From: an uncultured Bacilli bacterium
GTDB lineage: Bacteria > Bacillota_I > Bacilli_A > RF39 > UBA660
Reading direction: 5' to 3'
Assembly: GCA_949746915.1 (NCBI GenBank)
Contig: CATKEA010000064.1
Coordinates: 1 to 7,533, forward strand
Length of the DNA stretch: 7,533 nt
Below the pieces are notes generated by a model. It saw only the letters and a list, made by a program, of their open reading frames with translations, had not been told where the DNA came from and searched no databases. Made by a program: the position numbers and the translations under genes. This document shows, piece after piece, positions 1-6,372 of the stretch; the stretch's first letter is position 1; every line of letters starts with the position of its first letter.

Positions 1-1408
1 AAATCAAGATAATCAAATTGGTAATGATGATTCTGAATTTTCATTAGATAGTAATGAGTCATTTGAACTAGGAGATTTTGAAAAATCAGATGATGTTAAT
101 GAATCTAGTAGTACTGAAGAAACTGATAGTAGTGAAAGTAGTCAAGCAAGTGAAGATTTTGAAGCTATAAGGCAACAAGAAAATGGTAATGAGTCAAATC
201 AAGATAATCAAATTGGTAATGATGATTCTGAATTTTCATTAGATAGTAATGAGTCATTTGAATTAGGAGATTTTGAAAAATCAGATGATGTTAATGAATC
301 TAGTAGTATTGAAGAAACTATTAGAAGTGAAAGTAGTCAAGCAAGTGAAGATTTTGAAGCTATAAGGCAACAAGAAAATGGTAATGATTCAAATCAAGAT
401 AATCAAATAGGTAATGATGATTCTAATTTTTCATTAGATAGTAATGAGTCACTTGAATTAGGAGATTCTGAAAAATCAGATGATGTTAATGAATCAGGTG
501 GTACTGAAGAAACTACTAATGAATCTTGCCAAGATGATAATACCTCTCAACAAAATGATGAGCATAAACGTAAATTTTTTGATAAAATAAGTGAACTTTC
601 ATCATTTAAAGATCGACCTAAAGGTAATAGTTATGCTATTAATACAGGGACTATAAATGTTTCAAATAGCACGATAAGAACGCTAATTAATAAATTTCTA
701 AATCAAAGATTTTGTTTAAATACATCTGATTTAAATCATAGAGCAACATCACTTGAAAAGACTGATGGTTTTTATAAATGGAAAGTAAGAGATGTTTTAG
801 TACATCTAGAGACTAATCAATTAACAAAAGTATTAACAGACAAATATGGATATGACTATCAAAATGGTCAAAATGAATTGGTTCCATTATCATTTTATTT
901 TGACCTATCAGGGAGCATGAGTTTATATACTAATCTATTGACAGTACTAGCAATAGAATTACTTAAAAAAGATGTTAAAGTATTAGTAGGATTTAATGAG
1001 TGTGTTAATGTTCAAATTGATAAGATAGATAAATCATTAGATGTTGTTTCATTTGTTGATTTTTTAATAAGTGTAGGATATATGAATAGTGAAGATGATA
1101 TTAAGAAAAATTCCAAGATAAAATATAAATTAGTAAACAAAGACCTTGATAATTATCTTATTATGAAAAAAGCTGAAAAATGCGTTGTCTTTTCAGATTG
1201 TGATCCAATCTGTGAGATTAAAAATTTATCAAATTATGCTGAAGTTTATTGGTTTTGTTTTGAAAGATTACTATCAAAAACAAATCTGAATAATTTCAAG
1301 GGATTTGTTTATCAAGTATCTGATGAAAAATCAATTCAGGATGGATTAGTAGAAGTTAATACTAATAGTTTTAAAACGTTGTGTAAAATAAAAAAAGGAG
1401 GGATATAG
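1..1408 (+). CDS. vWA (MIDAS) domain protein with acidic tandem-repeat N-terminal region, 5'-partial
   Basis: The frame whose first full codon is at position 2 has no stop before TAG at 1406-1408, giving 468 visible residues; the true start lies left of the window. No ATG occurs in this frame before 917 and the first TTG is at 878. That TTG falls just before the core vWA strand and lacks a Shine-Dalgarno, so I reject it as the start. Visible residues 1-171 are a D/E/S/N/Q-rich repeat with few basic residues, likely disordered. About residues 185-290 form a mixed-charge, probably helical segment. The vWA domain spans roughly 293-440. Its MIDAS motif D-L-S-G-S-M-S begins at D301 (codon 902-904), and a later strand ends in V-V-F-S-D-C at about 394-400, where D399 is the likely MIDAS aspartate. 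Proteins with an acidic linker followed by a vWA domain (CobT, midasin) dock on AAA+ motors through MIDAS, and an AAA+ gene follows directly. The vWA call is solid; the partner and role are inferred. Confidence 0.85.
   Translation, partial: NQDNQIGNDDSEFSLDSNESFELGDFEKSDDVNESSSTEETDSSESSQASEDFEAIRQQENGNESNQDNQIGNDDSEFSLDSNESFELGDFEKSDDVNESSSIEETIRSESSQASEDFEAIRQQENGNDSNQDNQIGNDDSNFSLDSNESLELGDSEKSDDVNESGGTEETTNESCQDDNTSQQNDEHKRKFFDKISELSSFKDRPKGNSYAINTGTINVSNSTIRTLINKFLNQRFCLNTSDLNHRATSLEKTDGFYKWKVRDVLVHLETNQLTKVLTDKYGYDYQNGQNELVPLSFYFDLSGSMSLYTNLLTVLAIELLKKDVKVLVGFNECVNVQIDKIDKSLDVVSFVDFLISVGYMNSEDDIKKNSKIKYKLVNKDLDNYLIMKKAEKCVVFSDCDPICEIKNLSNYAEVYWFCFERLLSKTNLNNFKGFVYQVSDEKSIQDGLVEVNTNSFKTLCKIKKGGI
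2..514 (+). repeat. In-frame 195-bp tandem repeat (about 2.6 copies) coding a 65-residue acidic unit
   Basis: Units start at 2, 197 and 392, each opening with the codons for N-Q-D-N-Q-I. By hand comparison, copies 1 and 2 differ at 6 of 195 bases. Copy 3 matches copy 2 over its first 41 codons with about 9 differences and then diverges after 514. The period is exactly 65 codons, so copy gain or loss keeps the frame. Copy 1 starts at the window edge, so more copies may lie to the left. The near identity of copies 1 and 2 points to recent duplication or ongoing homogenisation. Confidence 0.93.
1396..1402 (+). promoter_or_regulatory. Strong Shine-Dalgarno for the AAA+ gene
   Basis: AGGAGGG lies inside the last codons of the vWA gene, 6 nt before ATG 1409. 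That ATG directly follows the vWA stop TAG (1406-1408). The spacing fixes the start of the AAA+ gene and suggests translational coupling. Confidence 0.85.
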
Positions 1409-3211
1409 ATGAATACAACTAGTAAATTAACAAGATTACAAGTCAAAAATTTATTTGAAAAACATGGATATTATTTAACTGATTATATTCTAGCTAAAGC
1501 TTATATAGCATTAACACACTTAGTGAATAATGAATCAATAGGACAAGATGTTTATTCAGCTTGTTTAGATGGACCAAGTGGGGCAGGTAAATCATTTTTT
1601 GTTGATACATACTGTAAAGTTGCAGCAGAATTACTAAATGAAGAAGTTAAATATATTAACTTTCAATTAGATGCAGAAACAGGTAAAAGTGATCTTTATG
1701 AAGATATAGATGTAGTAGCATCTTTGGAAAAAAATATCAATAAGATAAGAATTCCAGGTAAAATAATCGAAGCTATTAATTTTGTAAATAACGGATATTT
1801 TGTTATATTAAAAATGGATGAATATGATAAAGCAAGAGATGCAACAGATACCTTCTTTAATAATTTTCTTCAAGAAGGGCTTATAAATACAATACAACAT
1901 GGCGATGTTTCAATAAAACCAGAATATAGAGGAAGACTTCAAGTATTACTTTGTAAAAATAATCAAAGGCAAGATTTATCAGAACCAATGATGAGAAGAA
2001 ATACAATTTTTAGATTGGACTATATGACTCCAGAGAGACTTTATATGATATTAGAAAAATTTGTTAAAGCCGAAAATATTGATGATAGTCTTTTAAATCT
2101 TGTTTTATTTATATATGAAAATATCTATAATCATAAAGAATTGTATACTAAACTTCCATCATGTTCAGAATGTAAGCAGGCCATAATTGATTCTGTCATA
2201 TTACTTCAAGATTCAGAGTTTTTAAAGAGTGATATTTATAATAATATAGTAGAAAGCATGTTAAAAGTACAAGATGATATTAATACATTTGAAATGACAT
2301 TAAATGAATCTACCAATGAAAACGATGTTAAATTAAAAAAATTGATAACTGAAATGAAAAATGAAGCTGATTCAACTGAAGCTGTTAATTTAAAACAAAT
2401 GATAAGAACTAATTTATTTGATAATGAAGTTAATACACTTCAAATGAAAATAGAAGAGGTACAAGCTCTAATAGATGAATATAGAAGTAAGTTTCAAGAT
2501 TTAGAGAAACAAAAGCAGGATTTAATTAACAAAGAATTAGAACATATTACTATAGGAGAACAAAGATTGATTCTAAGAAATGATTATCCTAATGTAATAA
2601 GAAACTTTGAAGATGAATCATTAAATATAAAACGCGGATATAATATATTCGAGGTACATAATAATGATTGGACAGACATCTGTGAAATATATATGCCTAA
2701 CTTAGCACATCATTTATATATTCAAAAATTAGTGGAAAATGCCAGTATGTTAGGTATTACAATATATGAAAATGGAATTTTATTACGTCAGGATTGCGAT
2801 ATAAAACTAATTTCTATCAATGATTATGATGATAATGGTAATCGCCGCTTTCGTATTATGGCAAGTCAGGTTGTTATGCCATCAACTTATGTAAAAGATA
2901 TCAGAAACTATATTAGTATTTTAGCTCAAATATATAATAATCAACAAAAAAACGTTAAACAACTTACGACTAAAGTATTTGGTAGTGCAGATGGTTGTTA
3001 TACACTTAACTCTTTAATATATGATGATAATCACATAGATTATGAAGAAGTAAAAGCTAATACTTATCATGTAGTTATGAATGATGATATAACTGGTGAA
3101 GATATTGGAGGTATTGGACCACTTGCAGATTGTGTAAATTGTGGTGATTTAGAGCAGACAAAAAGTGTTTCTAAAGAAATTACTGTTGGAAAAAGGAAGA
3201 TATTAGTATGA
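1409..3211 (+). CDS. MoxR/CobS-like AAA+ ATPase with coiled coil and unrecognised C-terminal domain
   Basis: This 600-residue protein is a predicted ATP-driven remodelling motor. A helical lead-in (1-50) precedes Walker A G-P-S-G-A-G-K-S at 55-62. The segment T-G-K-S-D-L at 91-96 resembles the conserved S-D-L stretch after Walker A in MoxR/dynein-type AAA+ proteins. Walker B is F-V-I-L-K-M-D-E at 131-138, with D137 and E138 as Mg-binding and catalytic residues. A sensor-1-like N-N lies at 184-185, followed by D-L-S-E-P-M-M-R-R at 189-197, matching the MoxR pattern of sensor 1, L-P-E-A and then R; R196 or R197 is the likely arginine finger. Residues about 283-380 are charged and heptad-like, probably coiled coil. 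Residues 400-600 match nothing I recognise and include C-V-N-C at 574-577. MoxR proteins are often about 300-350 residues, so the C-terminal half is an addition. It sits between a vWA gene and an ankyrin gene, abutting the first and overlapping the second by 4 nt. The AAA+ call is firm; the exact subfamily is inferred. Confidence 0.9.
   Translation: MNTTSKLTRLQVKNLFEKHGYYLTDYILAKAYIALTHLVNNESIGQDVYSACLDGPSGAGKSFFVDTYCKVAAELLNEEVKYINFQLDAETGKSDLYEDIDVVASLEKNINKIRIPGKIIEAINFVNNGYFVILKMDEYDKARDATDTFFNNFLQEGLINTIQHGDVSIKPEYRGRLQVLLCKNNQRQDLSEPMMRRNTIFRLDYMTPERLYMILEKFVKAENIDDSLLNLVLFIYENIYNHKELYTKLPSCSECKQAIIDSVILLQDSEFLKSDIYNNIVESMLKVQDDINTFEMTLNESTNENDVKLKKLITEMKNEADSTEAVNLKQMIRTNLFDNEVNTLQMKIEEVQALIDEYRSKFQDLEKQKQDLINKELEHITIGEQRLILRNDYPNVIRNFEDESLNIKRGYNIFEVHNNDWTDICEIYMPNLAHHLYIQKLVENASMLGITIYENGILLRQDCDIKLISINDYDDNGNRRFRIMASQVVMPSTYVKDIRNYISILAQIYNNQQKNVKQLTTKVFGSADGCYTLNSLIYDDNHIDYEEVKANTYHVVMNDDITGEDIGGIGPLADCVNCGDLEQTKSVSKEITVGKRKILV
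3194..3200 (+). promoter_or_regulatory. Shine-Dalgarno for the ankyrin gene
   Basis: AGGAAGA lies within the end of the AAA+ gene, 7 nt before ATG 3208. That ATG overlaps the AAA+ stop codon in an A-T-G-A arrangement, typical of termination-reinitiation coupling. Confidence 0.7.
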
Positions 3212-3963
3212 ATTTAATAAATTTAAAAAAATTAGAGGATGAAAATCTTGAAAAGTTAAAAAGCTATTATATAGATTCATCTAGTATAGCTCATTTCAAA
3301 AGTAATATAAAACAAGTTTCAGCGGAAGAAGCAGATAGTTTGGGAAAGGATCTCGTAAATTTATTATCTAGTAAAAGTTATAGAGATGATCAATATGATA
3401 AAGTATTAAGTCATATTATGAATGGTGCTAATATTGAATATAAAACACCTAATAAGGGTATTTTTCCTCTTTTAGTATGTGCTAGAAAAAATTATTTTCA
3501 GACTGGTTTACTTTTAATTAGAGCAGGAGCCAATGTTAATCAAACAAATAATTATTTAACAACGGCAGTTATGGCTTGTGCTAAATATGGAAATTTAGAT
3601 ATGTTAAAAGTTTTAATCCTTTTAAATGCTGATATTAATATGAGATATTTAGATGGTGAAAGTGCTATTATGAGTGCTAAGAGACATGAAAATAGAGATG
3701 TGTTTACTTTATTAGCTAATCAACAGGCTTACCTTAATATTCGTTGTAATTTAAATCATTCTATTAATGATATTGAAGTAGGAACTAATAATAATTTTGT
3801 ATTGTCAAATGACATGGTTATAGATACTAGTATAACAGATTCTAATAAAGAAAAAGTAGTTGATGAAAATGTTTTAATTAACCAGTTGGAACAAAGACTT
3901 GATGGTTTATTTTCAGATAATAAAGAACTTATCAAAGTAAAGAAAAGGACAACTGAAAATTAA
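3208..3963 (+). CDS. Ankyrin-repeat protein, third gene of the vWA/AAA+ cassette
   Basis: This 251-residue protein has no signal peptide or membrane segment and is presumably cytosolic. The first 45 residues are charged and helical. Ankyrin-type repeats run from about 48 to 180. The clearest is 82-114, with an L-L-L-I-R-A-G-A-N-V-N helix-turn at 101-111. A second at about 115-147 has A-K-Y-G-N-L-D-M-L at 125-133 and A-D-I-N at 141-144. Weaker flanking repeats are at 48-81 (N-G-A-N-I at 72-76) and 149-180. The tail (181-251) is polar, ending in a short helix and K-V-K-K-R. Ankyrin repeats are protein-binding scaffolds without enzymatic activity. Its position as the last, translationally coupled gene suggests an adaptor, a substrate-recognition factor or an inhibitor of the vWA/AAA+ pair; that role is inference. 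Confidence 0.85.
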   Translation: MNLINLKKLEDENLEKLKSYYIDSSSIAHFKSNIKQVSAEEADSLGKDLVNLLSSKSYRDDQYDKVLSHIMNGANIEYKTPNKGIFPLLVCARKNYFQTGLLLIRAGANVNQTNNYLTTAVMACAKYGNLDMLKVLILLNADINMRYLDGESAIMSAKRHENRDVFTLLANQQAYLNIRCNLNHSINDIEVGTNNNFVLSNDMVIDTSITDSNKEKVVDENVLINQLEQRLDGLFSDNKELIKVKKRTTEN

Positions 3964-3986
3964 TCGTTTTAAAAGTCTTTTTTTTT
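3943..3986 (+). terminator. Putative weak A/T-rich terminator of the vWA-AAA-ankyrin cassette
   Basis: AAAAGGAC at 3943-3950 can pair with GTCTTTTT at 3975-3982 (one G-U pair), and a T run continues to 3986. Inside the loop, AAAA at 3956-3959 could pair with TTTT at 3967-3970. The stem is AT-rich with a long loop, so termination may be leaky. Its left arm lies within the last codons of the ankyrin gene. Confidence 0.45.
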
Positions 3987-3997
3987 AGCTTATAACA

Positions 3998-4006
3998 TGA
4001 TATACT
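3998..4006 (+). promoter_or_regulatory. Extended -10 promoter of the surface-protein gene
   Basis: TGATATACT matches an extended -10 (TG, one base, then TATACT at 4001-4006). No convincing -35 hexamer is seen; the T-rich tract of the preceding terminator occupies 3978-3983. Transcription would start near 4012-4013, leaving a leader of about 20 nt. Confidence 0.55.
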
Positions 4007-4017
4007 ATTAAATAGTA
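4003..4017. promoter_or_regulatory. 7+1+7 dyad overlapping the -10 box, possible operator
   Basis: TACTATT at 4003-4009 and AATAGTA at 4011-4017 are perfect inverted repeats around one central base. The dyad covers the 3' part of the -10 element and the likely start site, a place where a repressor could act. All but two of the 15 bases are A or T, so chance is a real alternative. Confidence 0.3.
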
Positions 4018-4022
4018 AGGGA
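4017..4022 (+). promoter_or_regulatory. Shine-Dalgarno that selects ATG 4032
   Basis: AAGGGA ends 9 nt before ATG 4032 but directly abuts TTG 4023. The spacing favours the ATG and rules against the in-frame TTG three codons upstream. Confidence 0.7.
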
Positions 4023-4031
4023 TTGATATTA

Positions 4032-5276
4032 ATGAAAGAAAAAATATTAAATAATAGAAAAACATTGTTTGTAGTAGTTTCTGTTTTTTTGGTTGTTATT
4101 TCGACATTGTCTTATAGCTATGGATTATTTACTTCTATAGGAGAAGGAGATGGTTATAATTTAATGTCCGTTGGTAATTTGGATGTAAGTTATGTTGATG
4201 GTGGTACAGGATATGGAGAAACATTAGGTTTAACTTCTAAGAAGCCAATGTCGGATAGCGAAGGAAAAAAATTGACACCATATAGATTTAGTGTAGAAAA
4301 TAATGGTAAGAATCCTTTTATGTATATTGTTAAAATAAAAGATGATGAAACAATTATTGATGCTGATGGTTGTAGTAATAATCAAATTGATAGAAAGTTT
4401 ATTAAAGTTCAATTTGATAATGAAGAGCCTGTTTTGTTATCTAGTGTAGCTGACTCTGATTATTTATTTTATACAGGTGCTTTAGTTCAAGGAGATAGTG
4501 ATATTCACGAAGTTCGTGTTTGGTTAGATTCTAGTATGGATGCAGAATCTTCAGGTAAACATTTTCATGGTAAAGTTGTTGTTGAACCTATTCAGGGTGA
4601 TAGTATAGTTGCTAATAAAGTGTTTACTGATATAGGAAGTAATTGCAAGGTTTATGATGATGGCACAGATACTTATTTAGTTGGTGCTTGTTCTAAAAAT
4701 TATGTTTCATTTGCTGGAAGTGTTTGGCAAGTTATATCAAAGAATAATGATACTAATACTGTTAAATTATTAGCAACAAATTCAATTTTGGATATTAGTT
4801 TTAATCCTAAAGATAATAATTCTTATAAAGATGGGAATATTGATAAATATCTTAATGAAACTTTTTATCAGGGATTAAAAGAGTTTGATTCTTATTTAGT
4901 AAAAGATGCGATGTGGAATGTTGGAGTTAGTGCTGATGTTCCTACTAAGGAGTTAGTTAATCAAAAGTCAGTAAGTAGTACTATTGGAATACTTAATGCT
5001 TATGAGTATAATTTGATTAATGATAAGTCTATTAAAGAAATGGGACTTACAACTAGCTATTTAAATAATCAAAGTAGTTGGTGGCTTGCAACCCAAAAGG
5101 GTGGTTCTTATGTTTATTATGTGAATAGTGATGGTAAGTTAAGTTTTAATGCCTCAACATTCCAATATGGATTAAGACCAGCTATTAATTTAAGAGCTAA
5201 TGTTCGTGTATCTTATACTGAAAAAGGTGATGGAACGATTACTTCACCATATGTGTTAAAGTTATTGGAAAAGTAG
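4032..5276 (+). CDS. Exported or anchored surface protein: camelysin/TasA-like N-terminal region plus DUF6273-like C-terminal domain
   Basis: From ATG 4032 the protein has 414 residues. An N-terminal K-x-K...N-N-R-K basic stretch precedes a hydrophobic segment at about 11-31, a signal or anchor. This is followed by G-L-F-T-S at 31-35 and N-L-M-S-V-G-N-L-D-V at 43-52. That pattern (hydrophobic helix, F-T-S/D, then a V-G-N/G-x-L stretch) is characteristic of SipW-processed TasA/camelysin-type proteins. Residues about 85-186 look beta-rich. The second part (about 205-410) opens with Y-V-S-F-A-G-S-V-W-Q-V-I at 224-235, contains S-S-W-W-L-A-T at 348-354 and ends with G-L-R-P-A-I-N-L at 380-387 and S-P-Y-V-L-K at 405-410. 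This is the pattern of DUF6273-type domains, found on surface proteins of many gut Firmicutes. Three cysteines (114, 205, 220) leave one possible disulfide. No LPXTG motif is seen. It has its own promoter and terminator; function and ligand are unknown. Confidence 0.8.
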   Translation: MKEKILNNRKTLFVVVSVFLVVISTLSYSYGLFTSIGEGDGYNLMSVGNLDVSYVDGGTGYGETLGLTSKKPMSDSEGKKLTPYRFSVENNGKNPFMYIVKIKDDETIIDADGCSNNQIDRKFIKVQFDNEEPVLLSSVADSDYLFYTGALVQGDSDIHEVRVWLDSSMDAESSGKHFHGKVVVEPIQGDSIVANKVFTDIGSNCKVYDDGTDTYLVGACSKNYVSFAGSVWQVISKNNDTNTVKLLATNSILDISFNPKDNNSYKDGNIDKYLNETFYQGLKEFDSYLVKDAMWNVGVSADVPTKELVNQKSVSSTIGILNAYEYNLINDKSIKEMGLTTSYLNNQSSWWLATQKGGSYVYYVNSDGKLSFNASTFQYGLRPAINLRANVRVSYTEKGDGTITSPYVLKLLEK

Positions 5277-5282
5277 TATATT

Positions 5283-5313
5283 AAGTACTGAAATTTGTTT
5301 TTCGGTATTTTTT
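5283..5313 (+). terminator. Rho-independent terminator after the surface-protein gene
   Basis: TACTGAAA at 5286-5293 pairs with TTTCGGTA at 5300-5307 (one G-U pair). The stem extends outward through AAG 5283-5285 with TTT 5308-5310, giving about 11 bp around a 6-nt loop. A T6 run at 5308-5313 follows. It lies 7 nt after the stop codon. Confidence 0.85.
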
Positions 5314-5333
5314 AATTCTGTCTTTTGTTAACC

Positions 5334-5362
5334 TTGAAAAAACTACTTATTTGATATATAAT
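5334..5362 (+). promoter_or_regulatory. Near-consensus sigma-A promoter of the lipid kinase-queH-hydrolase operon
   Basis: TTGAAA (5334-5339), a 17-nt spacer and TATAAT (5357-5362) match the housekeeping consensus at 11 of 12 positions. The predicted start near 5368-5370 coincides with the Shine-Dalgarno, so the leader would be only about 11 nt long. Confidence 0.85.
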
Positions 5363-5368
5363 ACAACT

Positions 5369-5374
5369 AGGTGA
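5369..5374 (+). promoter_or_regulatory. Shine-Dalgarno of the lipid kinase gene at the mRNA 5' end
   Basis: AGGTGA lies 5 nt before ATG 5380, almost on top of the predicted transcription start. There is no room for a leader-based regulator such as a riboswitch. Confidence 0.65.
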
Positions 5375-5379
5375 TTTGA

Positions 5380-6372
5380 ATGAAAAAGGCAGTAATTATA
5401 TTCAATCCAAATAGTGGTAATAAACGAATAAAATTAGATGATATAATTCGATGTGAGTCTATTTTAAAAAATTATGATTATGATAGTGTTTTATATGTTA
5501 CTAGGTATCGTGGACATGCATCAACAATTGTTGAATCTATAGATGCAGCTGATTTGGTATTATCAGTAGGAGGAGATGGAACTTTCAATGAGGTAATGTC
5601 TGGGAATCTAAAACGTAAAAATAGACTTGTTTTATCTCATATTCCAGTTGGAACTACTAATGATATTGGTGTTATGTTTGGTTTAGGTAAGGATATTCAA
5701 AAAAATTTAAAGTTGATTCTTAGTGGTGTAACAAAGAATATTGATATATGTTCTGTTAATAATAGAATTTTTGTTTATGCTTCTGGTTTTGGTAAATTTA
5801 TGAATGTTCCTTATGAAACACCTAGAAAAATGAAAAAGAGGATAGGATATTTTGCTTATTTAGTAGAAGGATTTAAATATTTGTTTCAAAATACACATCT
5901 TTATGAATGTACTTATGAGGTGAATGGTGAAAAGTATCATGGATTATATTCTTTTGCTTTAATTTCTAATGCAAATAGAATTGCGGGTATTAATAATTTT
6001 TACAAAGATGTTAAGCTTAATGATAATACGTTTGAAGTATTGTTATGCAATCTTCAGAAGCGTAAGGATATTGTTAAAAGTTTACTTTATTTAAGAAAAA
6101 ATGATATTACAAAAGTTCCAGGTTTTTATTTTCATAAAACTAATCAGTTTAAAATAGAATTTAAAGAAAAGCTAAAGAAACCATGGTGTATTGATGGTGA
6201 AGAGTTAGATGTTAATACTAAAAAATATGAAATTTCTATTATTAGAGATATACCAATGATGATACCTAGTAAAAATATTGATAAATTATTTATAGAAGAT
6301 GGTGAGGTAGATGAATTACCAAAAAGAACTAGAAAAACTACTAGAAAAAGAGCAACGAAAACAGAAGACTAG
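5380..6372 (+). CDS. Diacylglycerol kinase family lipid kinase (DgkB/YegS/BmrU type)
   Basis: The family phosphorylates diacylglycerol or a related lipid with ATP at the membrane face, recycling diacylglycerol into phospholipid synthesis. The 330-residue protein carries the signature set. N-P-N-S-G is at 9-13, the nucleotide-binding loop V-G-G-D-G-T-F-N-E at 63-71, and P-V-G-T-T-N-D at 89-95 (typically P-x-G-T-x-N-D). N-D-N-T-F-E-V at 214-220 corresponds to the usual D-G-x-F-E-V, and the late catalytic motif is I-D-G-E at 271-274. Length is close to the usual 290-310 residues plus a tail. The C-terminal 17 residues are unusually basic (K-R-T-R-K-T-T-R-K-R-A-T-K, 315-327), which could aid contact with acidic lipids. 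That tail is encoded in the 62 nt shared with queH. It is the first gene of a three-gene operon. Family assignment is firm, but the exact lipid substrate cannot be read from sequence. Confidence 0.92.
   Translation: MKKAVIIFNPNSGNKRIKLDDIIRCESILKNYDYDSVLYVTRYRGHASTIVESIDAADLVLSVGGDGTFNEVMSGNLKRKNRLVLSHIPVGTTNDIGVMFGLGKDIQKNLKLILSGVTKNIDICSVNNRIFVYASGFGKFMNVPYETPRKMKKRIGYFAYLVEGFKYLFQNTHLYECTYEVNGEKYHGLYSFALISNANRIAGINNFYKDVKLNDNTFEVLLCNLQKRKDIVKSLLYLRKNDITKVPGFYFHKTNQFKIEFKEKLKKPWCIDGEELDVNTKKYEISIIRDIPMMIPSKNIDKLFIEDGEVDELPKRTRKTTRKRATKTED

Noticed and set aside
2..514. CRISPR array or DNA-level satellite
   Set aside because: The repeats are contiguous without spacers, have a 195-bp period and keep one reading frame joined to a vWA domain, so they are protein-coding.
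878..1408. Short vWA gene starting at TTG 878
   Set aside because: The frame is open upstream to the window edge, no Shine-Dalgarno precedes the TTG, and the start would fall immediately before the first vWA strand.
3209..3211. TGA read as tryptophan (Mycoplasma-type code)
   Set aside because: TGA ends the AAA+ gene exactly at the overlap with the ankyrin start, and tryptophan in the window is coded by TGG.
4023..4031. TTG 4023 as the start of the surface-protein gene
   Set aside because: The Shine-Dalgarno AAGGGA abuts this TTG but is well spaced for ATG 4032.
4230..4412. 60-residue minus-strand reading frame
   Set aside because: It lies wholly antisense to a convincing surface-protein gene, has no ribosome site or recognisable motif, and looks like a chance frame in AT-rich DNA.
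5314..5379. Leader riboswitch or small RNA before the lipid kinase gene
   Set aside because: The promoter leaves only about 11 nt of leader, so no structured RNA fits between the start site and the gene.
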